From the NCBI GenBank assembly GCA_958009055.1, contig OY253657.1:615051-679050 (forward strand): a stretch of DNA of 64,000 bases. The letters are read 5' to 3'. Of the stretch, positions 53,080-62,874 are shown one piece after another. Within the stretch, counting starts at the first letter, position 1, and the number at the start of each line of letters is the position of its first letter. The translations under genes and the position numbers were made by a program. The stretch comes from Choricystis sp. odSpoLacu1. Taxonomy: Eukaryota > Chlorophyta > Trebouxiophyceae. The notes under the pieces were generated by a model that was given only the letters and a program-made list of their open reading frames with translations, did no database searches and was not told the origin of the DNA.

Positions 53080-53386
53080 AGGCCGGGCGCCGCGTGTTGT
53101 TTTGGGGTGTACAAAAAAACTCGTTTTTTACACATATTTTTTTTGCAGCTTAAGACACAGCACCACAACATCTACTATTTTCTCACTCCGAAGCCGGCTG
53201 CATGAAGCCTGCTGAGTGAGGCACACCGCGACGCCGAGCGTCGTGTGCGTGTGTGTGTTTTGTGTGCACGGGGCGTGGCTCCCTTTTTTGCCCCTTTTTT
53301 TTTCTTCGAACCTACTTTCCCCCCTTCAACCCTCCCACGTTTCAACCCCGTGGCGTTGTTGTTTGAGTGAAGACACACCCTCCCAC
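53080..53386. other. Convergent spacer before the H+-ATPase stop
   Basis: A 307-base T-rich region (several T runs at 53110-53150 and 53285-53315) between the Cys-rich open frame and the H+-ATPase end. It fits paired 3' untranslated regions. No gene seen. Confidence 0.4.
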
Positions 53387-56300
53387 TCACTTGGGCGGCG
53401 CCGACGCCGACGCCACCGCGCCGCGCCGCCCCCCCTGCTCCGCCTGCGCCTCCAGCACCTCGCCCAGCGCGAGCGACGCGCGGCGCACGCCCAGTGCGTC
53501 GGCGCGCAGTGCGTCCCTCACACCGTCCGGCAGGCCGGGAGCCGCCCCCGCCGCCGCCGCGGCACGCTCCCACGCCGCGACCGCGGGGTCCGCGCCCCCA
53601 GACTCCACGTCGGCGGCAGGCGCGGACGCCGACTGGAAGCGCGCACGCCGCTCCGCCGCGATCGAGGTGACGGCCGCCTTCATGTCGGCCGCCGCGGCGT
53701 CCAGGGTGGCGTCTCCGCCGGCGGCGATGCTGGCGCGCTCCAGGGAGCGGGCGCCGTTTTTGGCGCGGAACTCGATGAGGCGCCCTTCGACGGCACCAGT
53801 GGCAGCGGCAGCAGCGGGGCTCGCGTCAAACGCGTGTGCCGCGCGCGCGCCCACCAACGGCCCCGTGCGGTAGTGGAACAAGTCAAAGTGGGTGACGGTG
53901 GCCCAGGCGGCCACTTTGGCCAGGTCTTGGAGCAGGAACGTGATGGCGCAATAGATAAGTGCCCACACCGGCCACAGTCTATACCCAGACACCGAATCGG
54001 CGCGCCAGCCCCAGCAACGGGATGCCGGTCAACACACTGGCCGGCCAGAAGGAGCCGAGCAGCACGGTGATGATGAGGGAGACGGAGGACGCGCAGGCGA
54101 GCATCCAGTGGGGGGCGGACGACCAAAAGGGGCCGCGCTCGCGCGCGGAGAAGAGGGTCAGAAAAGAGGCGACACTGATCAACATGTACAGCAGCATCTT
54201 CAATTTCTCGTAAGGCATGCCGGGCAGGCCCAGCTTGGAGAAGAGGGAGCCGGGCGAGTGCGAGTCGAGGGCGGCCCATAAAGCGATCAAGCAAGCGGCC
54301 AGGGGGACGGCGCCCAGCACGACGGCGACGGCAAAGGTGGCGCGCAGGTTCCATTTGTCGGGGCGGGGGGAGGGGCGCACGGTGTCGCGGCCGATGAGAG
54401 TGAAGACTGGGTTGGGGTGGGGGTTGGTTAGGTGGCGGGGTCGTTTTGTTTCACCCACTTTTCCCTCTTCCTCCTCCCTCCCTTCCTCCTCCCCTCCCTC
54501 TCACCCAACACTCACCCAAATCGTTCAGCACCACCAGCAGCATCAGCTGGATGACGGGCAGCTGGAAGTAGGGCGGTCACTTGAACGCGGTGGCCGTCCC
54601 CGCTTTCAGCTCAAACTTGGAGGGGGGCAACGCAAACGCGGCGATGAAGAAGAAGAGGACGAGAAAGAGCGTGGCGGCTGGGGGTGTGAGCGTGAGTGTG
54701 GGTGTGAGTGTGGGTGTGAGTGTGAGTGCGAGTGTGAGTGGCAACGCCTGCAGCGCCCGCCCTTCTCCTTTCCCACACCCCACCACCCACCCCCCCAAAA
54801 CCACACACTACTCACAGCAGAGGTACAGCACAAAGTTGTCGATGCGTTTGAAGATTTTGCGCGCGGTCGTCAACGCGACCACGATCGTGGACAGCCCCGG
54901 CTGCGTCAGCACGATGTCGGCCTGCAGCGCCCGCCCTTCTCCTTCCCCACACCCCACCACCCACCCCCCCAAAACCACACACTACTCACAGCAGCGGTAC
55001 AGCACAAAGTTGTCGATGCGTTTGAAGATTTTGCGCGCGGTCGTCAACGCGACCACGATCGTGGACAGCCCCGGCTGCGTCAGCACGATGTCGGCCTGCA
55101 GCGCCCGCCCTTCTCCTTCCCCACACCCCACCACCCACCCCCCCAAAACCACACACTACTCACAGCAGCGGTACAGCACAAAGTTGTCGATGCGTTTGAA
55201 GATTTTGCGCGCGGTCGTCAACGCGACCACGATCGTGGACAGCCCCGGCTGCGTCAGCACGATGTCGGCCGCCGCGCGCGCCGCGTCGGTGGCGCCCGCC
55301 ACCGCGATGCCGACGTGGGCGCGTTTGAGGGCGGGGGCGTCGTTGACGCCGTCCCCGGTCATGCCGACGCAAAACCCGGCCTGGCGCAGGGCTTCCACCA
55401 AAATGAACTTGTGCTCCGGAAACACGTGGGCGGCGCCGTCCGCCGCCAGCAGCTTGGGGGCCAGCGTGTCGCAGGTCTTCCCCGTCTTTGAGGACGGGCC
55501 AGTCGATGTCGTCGGCGGCCATGATGGAGTCGCCCAGGCCCAGGGCTTGGGCCGTGTTGCGCGCGATGAGGGCGGAGTCGCCCGTGATCATTTTAATGTC
55601 GACGCCCGCCGCCATCGCGGCGTCCAGTGTCGCTTTTGTGTCGGGCCTCGGCGGGTCCAGGAACGTCAGCAGGCCCGCCAACCGCCACGGCGCCGCTTTC
55701 GCAGCGTCGACGGAGGGCGCGTCCGCCGTGCGGGCGACCGCCATGCACCTCACCCCGCGCGCGGCGTAGGCGTCCACGTCGGCATTCATCTCGGCGACGA
55801 CCGCGTCGGTGGCCGCGCCCTTGGGCAGCAGCGCGGCCAGCGACGCGGCCGCCCCCTTCGCCACGCCAAAGCAGGTGCCGTTGGGTGCCTGCACAATGGC
55901 AGACGTGCGCTTGACGGAGGCGTCAAACGGTTCGAACACGGGTTGTTCATAGTCGGCCAGGGCCTCCAAATCCGCGGCCCCCAGCGTCATCGTGTCGAGG
56001 GCGTCGTTGGCGGGATCCTTCCACCGCGCGGCCAGGGCGGCCAACTGCAGCAGGTCGGCCCCGTCTTTGGCGCCACCGTACAGGGGGCAGTCTTCCTGGA
56101 TGACCATCTGGTTGAGGGTGAGGGTGCCTGTTTTGTCGGAGCACAGCACGTTGAGAGCGGACAGCTCCTCCACGGCGGCCAGCCGAGACACGATGGCGCC
56201 GTGGGCGGCCAGGTCGCGGGCGCCCATGGCCAGGGTGGTGGTGGAGACTGTGTGTGTGTGGGAGGAGGGGAGGGAAGAGGGGAGGGTGGGTTGGAAAAAA

Positions 56301-57356
56301 ACAAGGCCCCCTTCCAGAAGCCTCGAGAGTGCGGCTTTTTTTGCCCAGCTTTGTCCCTCCCATCCACACACACTCCACACAAACAAATGACTCACCAATC
56401 TGGATGGCGATCGGGATGGAAGCGACGAGCAGGACGACGACAAACCCCAGCACCGACCGCACGTCGCCCCCGCGCGCCAGCAGGTACGCCAGCACAATCG
56501 AACACAGCACCAGGGCCAGGATGGACAGGACCAGAGTGATCCTGGTTATCACTTTGGTGATGTTGTCGGGGCCGGCGGAGCCGCGGTTGAGCAGGGCAGC
56601 GGTGCGGCCAAAGAAGGTGGAGCCGCCAGTCGCGGTGACGAGGGCTGTGCCCTCGCCCCGCACCGCGGTCGACCCCATTTGAGCCGCGTCGCCCGGGCGC
56701 ACCGTCACGGGCAGGGATTCGCCCGTCATGGCCGACGCGTCGACGGCGACCGTGCCTTCGGTCACGCGCACGTCAGCGGGCACCGCCGCCCCCGCGATCA
56801 GCTTCACCAGGTCGCCAGGCACTAAGTCAACACCATCAATGGTGTCCCAGGTGCCATCGCGCTTGACGGTGGCGCGTGGTTTGAGGCCGGAGGCGAGGGC
56901 GGCGACCGCGTCGGCTGCTTTGGTGGATTCATGATACGCGAGCCACGCGTTGAAGCACTGAATCGCAAACAGGATGCCCACGTCTTCGTAGTGGGCGACG
57001 CCAGCCTCCACGATGATGGCGACCCAAAGGCAGAGGGCCATCGGGGAGGTGACCTGTGGAATGGGGTGCCGTTGGTTGAAAAAACGGCCGCATGCGCGGT
57101 ATTTTTTGGCGGGGTGGGGACGCGGCGCCGTCGCCCTCCGCCATCGACCACGTCACGTTGTGTCAGGGCCGCACCCACCCCTACCAAGGCTCACCAATTT
57201 GAAAATCAGCTTCAGTTTGCTCTGCTTTTTGGTGGCGAGCTCGTTCTTGCCGAATTGGGCCAGCCGGGCAGCCGCCTCTGTGGACGACAGGCCGGCTTCA
57301 GGCGTCTCGGACAGACCAGCTAGGATATCGTCCTCAGGTGGAGGCTTGTCCGGCAT
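53387..57356 (-). CDS. PMA: P3A plasma-membrane H+-ATPase, with coding lesions
   Basis: Exons 57356-57195, 57053-56396, 56247-55164, 54677-54516 and 54406-53387. The start matches the family ([17 protein letters not shown]). Key motifs are TGES (SAMTGESLP), the phosphorylated Asp in [24 protein letters not shown] and [14 protein letters not shown]. Then come the C-terminal membrane helices ([19 protein letters not shown] spans an exon join). It pumps protons out of the cell to energise transport. Three lesions are seen: an extra base near CCCC at 55480-55483, an in-frame TGA at 54577-54579 where FK and PPYFQLPV flank it, and an extra base near 53997-54003. Corrected, the length would be about 1,027 residues, like algal pumps. 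Intron 3 is enlarged by duplicated copies of the end of exon 3. Confidence 0.85.
54683..54740 (+). repeat. GTGTGAGT-type microsatellite
   Basis: Irregular 6-8 base repeats of GTGAGTGTGGGT type inside the third H+-ATPase intron, next to the acceptor of the following exon on the minus strand. Confidence 0.8.
54747..55268. repeat. Three tandem copies of a 174-bp exon-intron segment
   Basis: Copies begin at 54747, 54921 and 55095, exactly 174 bases apart. On the minus strand each contains the last 112 or so bases of H+-ATPase exon 3 ([15 protein letters not shown] to the Cys-Cys before the donor), the GTGAGTAG donor, and a short G-rich intron ending CTGCAG. Copies 2 and 3 look identical. Copy 1 differs in at least two bases, one of them changing an Arg codon to Leu (GTACCGC against GTACCTC). 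Only copy 3 is continuous with the upstream exon. Confidence 0.95.
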
Positions 57357-57674
57357 GGTTGTTTTTTTGAGTGGAAAGTGGTGGAACGCGCGAAAAAGAA
57401 GCGCGTGGAAGTGGCAGAGAAGCAGAGGCAGGCAGGCACCTTTGCTTCGTCCGAGCGCGCGCGCTCTGTCGCAGAGTTTTGTTTTTTGTTTTTCTACTCG
57501 CTCCTCTCTCCCCACCCCCACCAGGCGCGTGCCTCTCCACCCCCACCCAACGCTGCCATTGTCTGGGGTTGGCTTGATCAACTCTCACACACGCTGTTGG
57601 TCCCATTTCTGACCCCAATTCCCTCCCCACCCCCACCAACAGATCGCATGCCCCTTGCACACACGCCCGCCACC
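57357..57674. promoter_or_regulatory. Divergent promoter region, H+-ATPase / small secreted protein
   Basis: A 318-base spacer with T runs near 57480-57500 and CCACCCC-rich blocks (57515-57545, 57620-57640). An upstream in-frame ATG at 57648 could extend the secreted protein by nine codons. No distinct element is recognised. Confidence 0.35.
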
Positions 57675-58305
57675 ATGCGCGCCGCCTGCCTCCTCCTCGC
57701 CTGCCTCGTCGGCATTGTGGCTGCTCGTGAGTGATTGAGCGGAGGAGGGAGGAGGGTGTGGGTGTGGGTGGGGGGGGTGGCCGCCGCCCGACCCACCCGC
57801 AAATACCAATGCCCTTCACCCACCCACACGATCCACTCCCATTCCCACCCCATCCCCAGAGCCCATGGACCGCTTCCAGGCGGCGCAGGACCGCACCTCC
57901 ATGATGCAGCAGCACACTGAGATGCTGAAGACGGCGGCGGCGGCGCCCTCGATCGCGACGATGCGCCCCGCCGCGTGCCGCCGCGCGGGCGGGTGCCCTG
58001 CCGGGGCCGGGCGCCGGCTGGCCCAGCTCTACGCTGGCCCACTGCCGGTCGGCACCAACCCGTTTTCCTTTGTGTTTGGGCCGGGGGGCAACGTGTGGTC
58101 CCCGATCACGGGCGCGGGCGGCGGCGGCCCTTATTTCGGACCCATGTACAACACCCCCGTCGCCCCGTCCCCCATCAAGCAGGTGACCCCGCTGGCGCCC
58201 GAGCCGGCGCCGCACAAGGGCGCGGGCATGGCGCCCGCGCCGGCGCCGATGAAGGCCGCGCCGGTGGCCGTGCCGACGCTGGCGCCCAAGCCGGTGCCGG
58301 TGTGA
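57675..58305 (+). CDS. Small secreted Pro/Ala-rich protein
   Basis: Exons 57675-57726 and 57860-58305 (phase 1) give about 165 residues. The start, MRAACLLLACLVGIVAA, is a signal peptide, with the intron close to the predicted cleavage site. The mature part has a Met/Gln-rich helix (FQAAQDRTSMMQQHTEML), a Cys pair in a basic patch (CRRAGGCPAGAGRR), and a Gly/Pro/aromatic block (GTNPFSFVFGPGGNVWSP). It ends with PAP/APKP repeats. It looks like a cell-wall or extracellular-matrix peptide. I do not recognise a family. Confidence 0.6.
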
Positions 58306-58471
58306 AGGTGGGGGGGGATTGTCTGGCGCCCTCCCGTTTTGTGGGGTGAGCTGCAAGAGAGAGAAAAGAAAGAGGGGGGAGGGCACGGAGGATGGAGAGA
58401 GCACGGTGGTCGGGCTTGTTTTGTTATCGCACGGACATTCTCCCCCCCCCGACCCCAAAACTCACCTTGAC

Positions 58472-59551
58472 ATGCGACGCCTCTCCCCGCTCCTCAACCT
58501 TGCCGCCCGCCACCACGCCACCGTTTCATTCCATGTCAACCCAGGCGTCACCGTACGCATAGACGCTGCGTCCCCCGTGCGCGTCGCGCGCGGCGGGGCG
58601 CACGACGCGGTCACAGCGACGTGGACCCCCTCCCCGCCTCCCGCCCCCCCAGTCGACACCAAACAGCTGGATGGACGCATCACGTTGACCTTTCCACCTG
58701 GTGCTGCCACCAACGTGTGCGTCGAGGTGCCGGGGCGGTACACCAGCATCGACGCGAAAACGCGCGGCGCCCCCTTCTCCCTCGACCGCCTCGCAGAAGC
58801 AGACCTGGCCATCGACACCGCGGGTGGCGCCGTCACCATCGACAGCGCGCGCTGCGGGAAAGCGCGGATTGTGACAGGAGGAGGGGCCGTTCGTGTCACG
58901 GCTGAGCTGCAGGCGTTTGACTTGCACGTTGACGCGCGCGGCGCCCCCCTCACCGCCTCCAAACTCGCCGCCCGCTCCGCCACCCTGGCCACGCACGGCG
59001 GCCGGGTGGATGTGGGAGCGTTGTATGGCGATGTTGCATCCATTGCGTCGGCGGGCGGCGACGTGAGCGTGGGGACGCTGCACTGTGTGGTGGGGGCGAA
59101 AATCGACACTGGGGGCGGCGCCGCGACTCTAGACGGCGTTGACGGCCGCGCCACCGTGGCCACGGCCGGCGGCCCCCTCCACCTGCACCTGCTGGCCCGG
59201 GCGGCCGCCGTGCTGGCCACGACGGACGGTGGGGAGGCGCGGGTGAAGCTGGACGCGAGCCATGTCGCCTCCACGCCTGCAGCGGGTGGTGTCTTCCTGC
59301 TGGCGCCGGCTGGCATGTGTCTGGACGACGCGACAGCAGCGCTGCAGGCAGGCGCTGATGAAAACACTTCCCCTCCCCCCCCCGCGACGCCGCCCCCGAC
59401 CGGCTCCGGACGCGTGCGCGACGACTCGCCCGCCACCCCCCCGATCATCGTGGTGGACGCCCGCCCAGGCGGCGCCGTGCACGTGGAGGAATGTTCCTGG
59501 TTTGATGCGGCGATGGGGCGGGCGCGCAGCGCGGCGGATAGACGCGTGTAA
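58472..59551 (+). CDS. FAM185A-like protein (DUF4097-type beta-repeat)
   Basis: A single exon of 359 residues from ATG 58472. The Arg/His/Leu-rich N-terminus (MRRLSPLLNLAARHHA) suggests a mitochondrial presequence. The body is a series of short alternating strands with Gly turns: DLAIDTAGGAVTIDSA, KARIVTGGGAVRVTAEL, ASIASAGGDVSVGTL, AKIDTGGGAATLDGV. This is the pattern of DUF4097/FAM185A-type right-handed beta repeats. The human protein FAM185A has no settled biochemical role. The C-terminus is Pro-rich and then ends VEECSWFDAAMGR. No lesions. Confidence 0.75.
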   Translation: MRRLSPLLNLAARHHATVSFHVNPGVTVRIDAASPVRVARGGAHDAVTATWTPSPPPAPPVDTKQLDGRITLTFPPGAATNVCVEVPGRYTSIDAKTRGAPFSLDRLAEADLAIDTAGGAVTIDSARCGKARIVTGGGAVRVTAELQAFDLHVDARGAPLTASKLAARSATLATHGGRVDVGALYGDVASIASAGGDVSVGTLHCVVGAKIDTGGGAATLDGVDGRATVATAGGPLHLHLLARAAAVLATTDGGEARVKLDASHVASTPAAGGVFLLAPAGMCLDDATAALQAGADENTSPPPPATPPPTGSGRVRDDSPATPPIIVVDARPGGAVHVEECSWFDAAMGRARSAADRRV

Positions 59552-59586
59552 AAAAAATTGAAACTAGCTTCTTTTAAACACTCTTT

Positions 59587-60887
59587 CTACTCCTCCCGCT
59601 TACTGATCAACGCCGCCTCCAAATCAGCCAGCGACACGGTGGCCGACCCCCGCTCCGCGAGTCGCTCCCCGCCCGCGGGCGCGGCCCACCCCGTCAAAAA
59701 CAGAATTTCAAACGTTAAGGCCACGCTGCCGTCATTCTCTCCACTCTCTGCCTCGTACCGAGCCAGCGCGTCCGCCGCCACCGCGCGCGGCAGAAAGCGG
59801 GCCCGCTTGACGACCGCGTTGGAGCCCGCCATGGCCCGCACGTGGTCGATGGCGGCGGTGGGGCCACCAGCGTAGCGGGCAGTGACTTCATCGACGTCCA
59901 CGCCTGGCAGGCCAAACCCTGCTCTCTGCAGCAGGCCGCCCGCATCCGAGGGGCGCACCGTGGGGGAGACGCGGGGGGAGAGGCCGCCCGCGATGGCGAG
60001 TTCGGCGGCCGCAAAGGCGGACCGCAGTTCGCGCAGCGTGGCGTCTCCACCGAGCAGGGACGCCACAAACAGGCCGTCCGGGGCCAGGGACGCGCGGGCG
60101 CGGGTCAGTAGGGAGGGCAGGTCGTTGACCCAGTGCAGGGCCAGGGCGGAGATGGCGACTGGGTGTGTGGGGGTGGGTGGGTGGGTTAGTGTGATGCAAA
60201 GCAGGCCGCCCCCGCCGTTTCCCCACTTCTGCCCACCCACGCACCATCAAACCGCCCCACCCCCAGGTCCGCCTCCTCCTCATCCGCGCACACCAGCTCC
60301 AGGGCGGGCCACCCGTCGCCCGCCTCGGCCGCCGCCTTCGCCACTCTCTCCAGCTGAGCTGGCGACGCGTCGACCACGGTCGCCCGCCGCACGCCGCCGC
60401 GTGGCAGCGCCGCGAGGGCCGCCACCGTGGCCCGGGTGGCGCCGCCCAACACCAGGGCGTGGTCAAAGGTGCGGGTGCAGTCCAGCAGGCGGTCCACGGT
60501 GCGGGCCACGATCTCGGTCTGGTGGAAGAGAGGGGGTGGAAATCAGAAAACACTCACACCACACGCCCTGACAATCTCTCTCCATCTTCTGTCTCTCTTC
60601 TCTCTCACCGTGAACGCGTCGTCTGTAGCATCATGGCGGGTCATCCAGGCGGCGCGGTCGCGGTGGGCGCGTTTGAGCGCGCTGGGAGGGGTTTTGGAGA
60701 GGGGGTGAGCGTTGTTTTGATGCTTCGTTGAGATCGTCTGCGAGATCGAACGCCACATACATCATTCTCTATCTCTCTCTCACCGATCAAACACGATCGC
60801 GCCCTCGGACACGCCGCCCACGGCGCGCGCGTGGCGCGGCGACGCGCGCGCCGCGGCTGCCCAGGCCGCCGCCGCGGCGCGGCGCAT
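59587..60887 (-). CDS. NDUFAF5: Complex I assembly methyltransferase NDUFAF5
   Basis: Four exons, 60887-60784, 60681-60609, 60518-60245 and 60158-59587, join in consistent phases for about 340 residues. Exon 1 is an Arg/Ala-rich mitochondrial presequence ending GAIVFDR. Across the join, IVFDR plus ALKRAHRDRAAW matches the NDUFAF5 start (FDRxLKxxQRxxAA). The class I SAM-dependent methyltransferase fold follows: LVLGGATRATVAAL (motif I, unusually degenerate for GxGxG), VVDASPAQL, then ALHWVNDLPSLL and LAPDGLFVASLLGG. NDUFAF5 hydroxylates an Arg of NDUFS7 early in complex I assembly. It shares a divergent promoter with the AlkB gene. Confidence 0.88.
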
Positions 60888-61245
60888 GTTTGTGTGTGTG
60901 CGGAGTGAGTTGGTGTGTGTGGGGGGGGGAGAGGCGTGCGCAGCGAGCACGCGCGCGAGCCCACACACGGTGCGGGCAAAACGGGCCCGAAATTTGGGGT
61001 CTTTTGCGACAAAAATGAACGCGTACAGTCACAAAAGAGAACCGTCGCCCCATTTCTCGTTCGTCGCCCGCTCCTCACCCTCTCTCCGCGCGGCGCCTCG
61101 CCACGCCCTGCCTTCCCCTGCCTCCCACACGCCTTCTCTTTCACTCGTCATCACCGACGGTGGAGGCCCACACCCTTCCACCCAGGGTTTTACGTTTCCA
61201 CGACACATTTTTCACCTTCAACCGACGCTTTTCGTTTCAAATCCA
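60888..61245. promoter_or_regulatory. Divergent promoter region, NDUFAF5 / AlkB-like
   Basis: A 358-base spacer. The left part alternates GT and GC. The right part is T/C-rich and less GC-rich (61150-61245), like leaders seen before other starts here. No defined motif or extra gene. Confidence 0.35.
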
Positions 61246-62670
61246 ATGCTTGTGCCGTCCTCCCGCCTCGCCGGCCGCCGCCCCCCACTGCCGCCACCCC
61301 GACGCTGTCGTCGTCGCCTGCCCTGCCCTCCCGCCGCCTCCAAATCCAACGATGGCGGCGGCGGCGCCATCTCCTCCCTCCTCCTCACCTTTAATCAAAC
61401 GGCGTCCCGCCTCCTGGCCGGCCCCTGGCGCTTTGCACCGTCCATGCTACTGCCGTCGGCGGGTGGGCTGAGCGTGGTGGGGTCGGTGTACGCGCCTGAC
61501 GCGGTGAAAGCGGTGGCTGGCGCGCTGCCGCCCTCGCTCGTTGCCGCGCTGCCCGCCGCCCCCGCGGTCACCTCCTTCTACACCGCCCACGCCCCCCAAG
61601 TCGACGCCGCCCTGGCTACGACTGCAGGCCTGATCGGTGTCGCCGCCGGCTTCGTCCTCCTCCCCCTGCTGGACGCGTTGCTGGGGGATGAGAGTGAGGG
61701 TGACTTGGCCCCCGCCGATGCACAATCAGACACCGCGTTCCGCGCCTGGGTCTACGCGGTGGGCGCCACCCACCTCGCCCTCGTCGTCGCCGGCATCGCG
61801 GCCGCCCCCGCCCTGGTCGCTGCCCACGCGGGCGCGGGGCCGGTGTTGGCGGCGGCGCCTGTGGTCGCGGTCGCGCTCTCCGCTGGAACGTCCGGCGGCG
61901 TCGCCTTCACCGCCGTGCACGAGCTGGTGCACGGCCGCACCCGCCTGGATCGCGTGGGAGCGGCGGCCGTGCTCTCTGCCGCCTGCTACGGCTTCTGGAG
62001 GGATGCCCACCTGGCCCACCACAAGCACGTGGGGCTCCACCATGATCCAGCCACCGCGCGCGCGGGGGAGACACTCTACACCTTCATCCCACGCTCCGTG
62101 ACGGGGGCCGTTGCCGACGGCCTGGCCGCCGACCGCGCCCGCGTCGCGGCCCGCGGGTGGACCGCGGCGCGCGCTCCACTGTGGGTGGCTGGGCCGGCGG
62201 CGTGGCTGGCGGTCGCGGCAGCCACCGGCGGCGCGCCATCCCTCGCCTTCTTCGCCATCCAAGCCGCGGGGTCCGTCTTCCTGCTGGAGACGGTCAACTA
62301 CATCGAGCATTATGGGTTGACGCGCCGGATGGTCACGTCCACGTCGGCCGATGGTACCGTCACGCGCGCCCTCCCCGAAAAAGTCGCCCCCCGCCACTCC
62401 TGGAACGCCAACACGCTCGCCACCAACGCCATCTCGTTTCGGCTGCAACGCCACTCCGACCACCACGCCCACGCGGAGCGGCCGTTCCACCGGCTGCGGG
62501 ATGTGCCGTCCGCGCCCCAGCTGCCCAAGCGCATGGGGTATTCTGCCCTCATGCTGCTGGCCGCGTTTGCGCCCGCCGCCTTTTTTGGCGTCATGAACCC
62601 TCGCGTCGACGCGGAGCGGGCGCGGGTGGCGGGGCTGGACGCGATGGTGGGTGGTGGGGAGGACGAGTGA
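61246..62670 (+). CDS. alkB: AlkB-type alkane 1-monooxygenase (membrane di-iron hydroxylase)
   Basis: A single exon of 474 residues. The first 45 residues are Arg/Pro-rich and resemble a plastid or mitochondrial transit peptide. Several membrane helices follow. The His ligands of the AlkB family are all present and in order: HELVHG (225-230), HLAHHKHVGLHHD (255-267), NYIEHYGL (351-358) and LQRHSDHHAHAERPF (400-414). HHDPATARAGETLY, SWNAN and NYIEHYGL match bacterial AlkB better than fatty-acid desaturases. The enzyme should hydroxylate alkane or fatty-acyl chain ends using O2 and a rubredoxin or ferredoxin donor; none is encoded next to it. A TGTAA at 62760 may be the poly(A) signal. Confidence 0.9.
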   Translation: MLVPSSRLAGRRPPLPPPRRCRRRLPCPPAASKSNDGGGGAISSLLLTFNQTASRLLAGPWRFAPSMLLPSAGGLSVVGSVYAPDAVKAVAGALPPSLVAALPAAPAVTSFYTAHAPQVDAALATTAGLIGVAAGFVLLPLLDALLGDESEGDLAPADAQSDTAFRAWVYAVGATHLALVVAGIAAAPALVAAHAGAGPVLAAAPVVAVALSAGTSGGVAFTAVHELVHGRTRLDRVGAAAVLSAACYGFWRDAHLAHHKHVGLHHDPATARAGETLYTFIPRSVTGAVADGLAADRARVAARGWTAARAPLWVAGPAAWLAVAAATGGAPSLAFFAIQAAGSVFLLETVNYIEHYGLTRRMVTSTSADGTVTRALPEKVAPRHSWNANTLATNAISFRLQRHSDHHAHAERPFHRLRDVPSAPQLPKRMGYSALMLLAAFAPAAFFGVMNPRVDAERARVAGLDAMVGGGEDE

Positions 62671-62874
62671 TTGATGGATGGAGGGGGAGAGAAGCAGAAG
62701 CAAAGGTGTGTGTTGTGGGGGGGCGATTTTTGTTTTTTGTACACCACATTACTTACGTGTGTAACCTTATGAGAATTGTGTGTCGATTTTTGTTCAAAGA
62801 ACGACAACGGGGGGGCACAAGCCCACAGGTTACAAGTGACAATCTAAAAAAATCTAACCCTCCGTTTTCTGCCA

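Noticed and set aside
54577..54579. Selenocysteine at the in-frame TGA of the H+-ATPase
   Set aside because: P-type ATPases have no selenocysteine at this place, and the gene has other lesions. A mutation or base error is simpler.
57648..57674. Upstream ATG as the start of the small secreted protein
   Set aside because: The nine extra residues (MPLAHTPAT) would precede the signal peptide. The ATG at 57675 places it at the N-terminus as usual.
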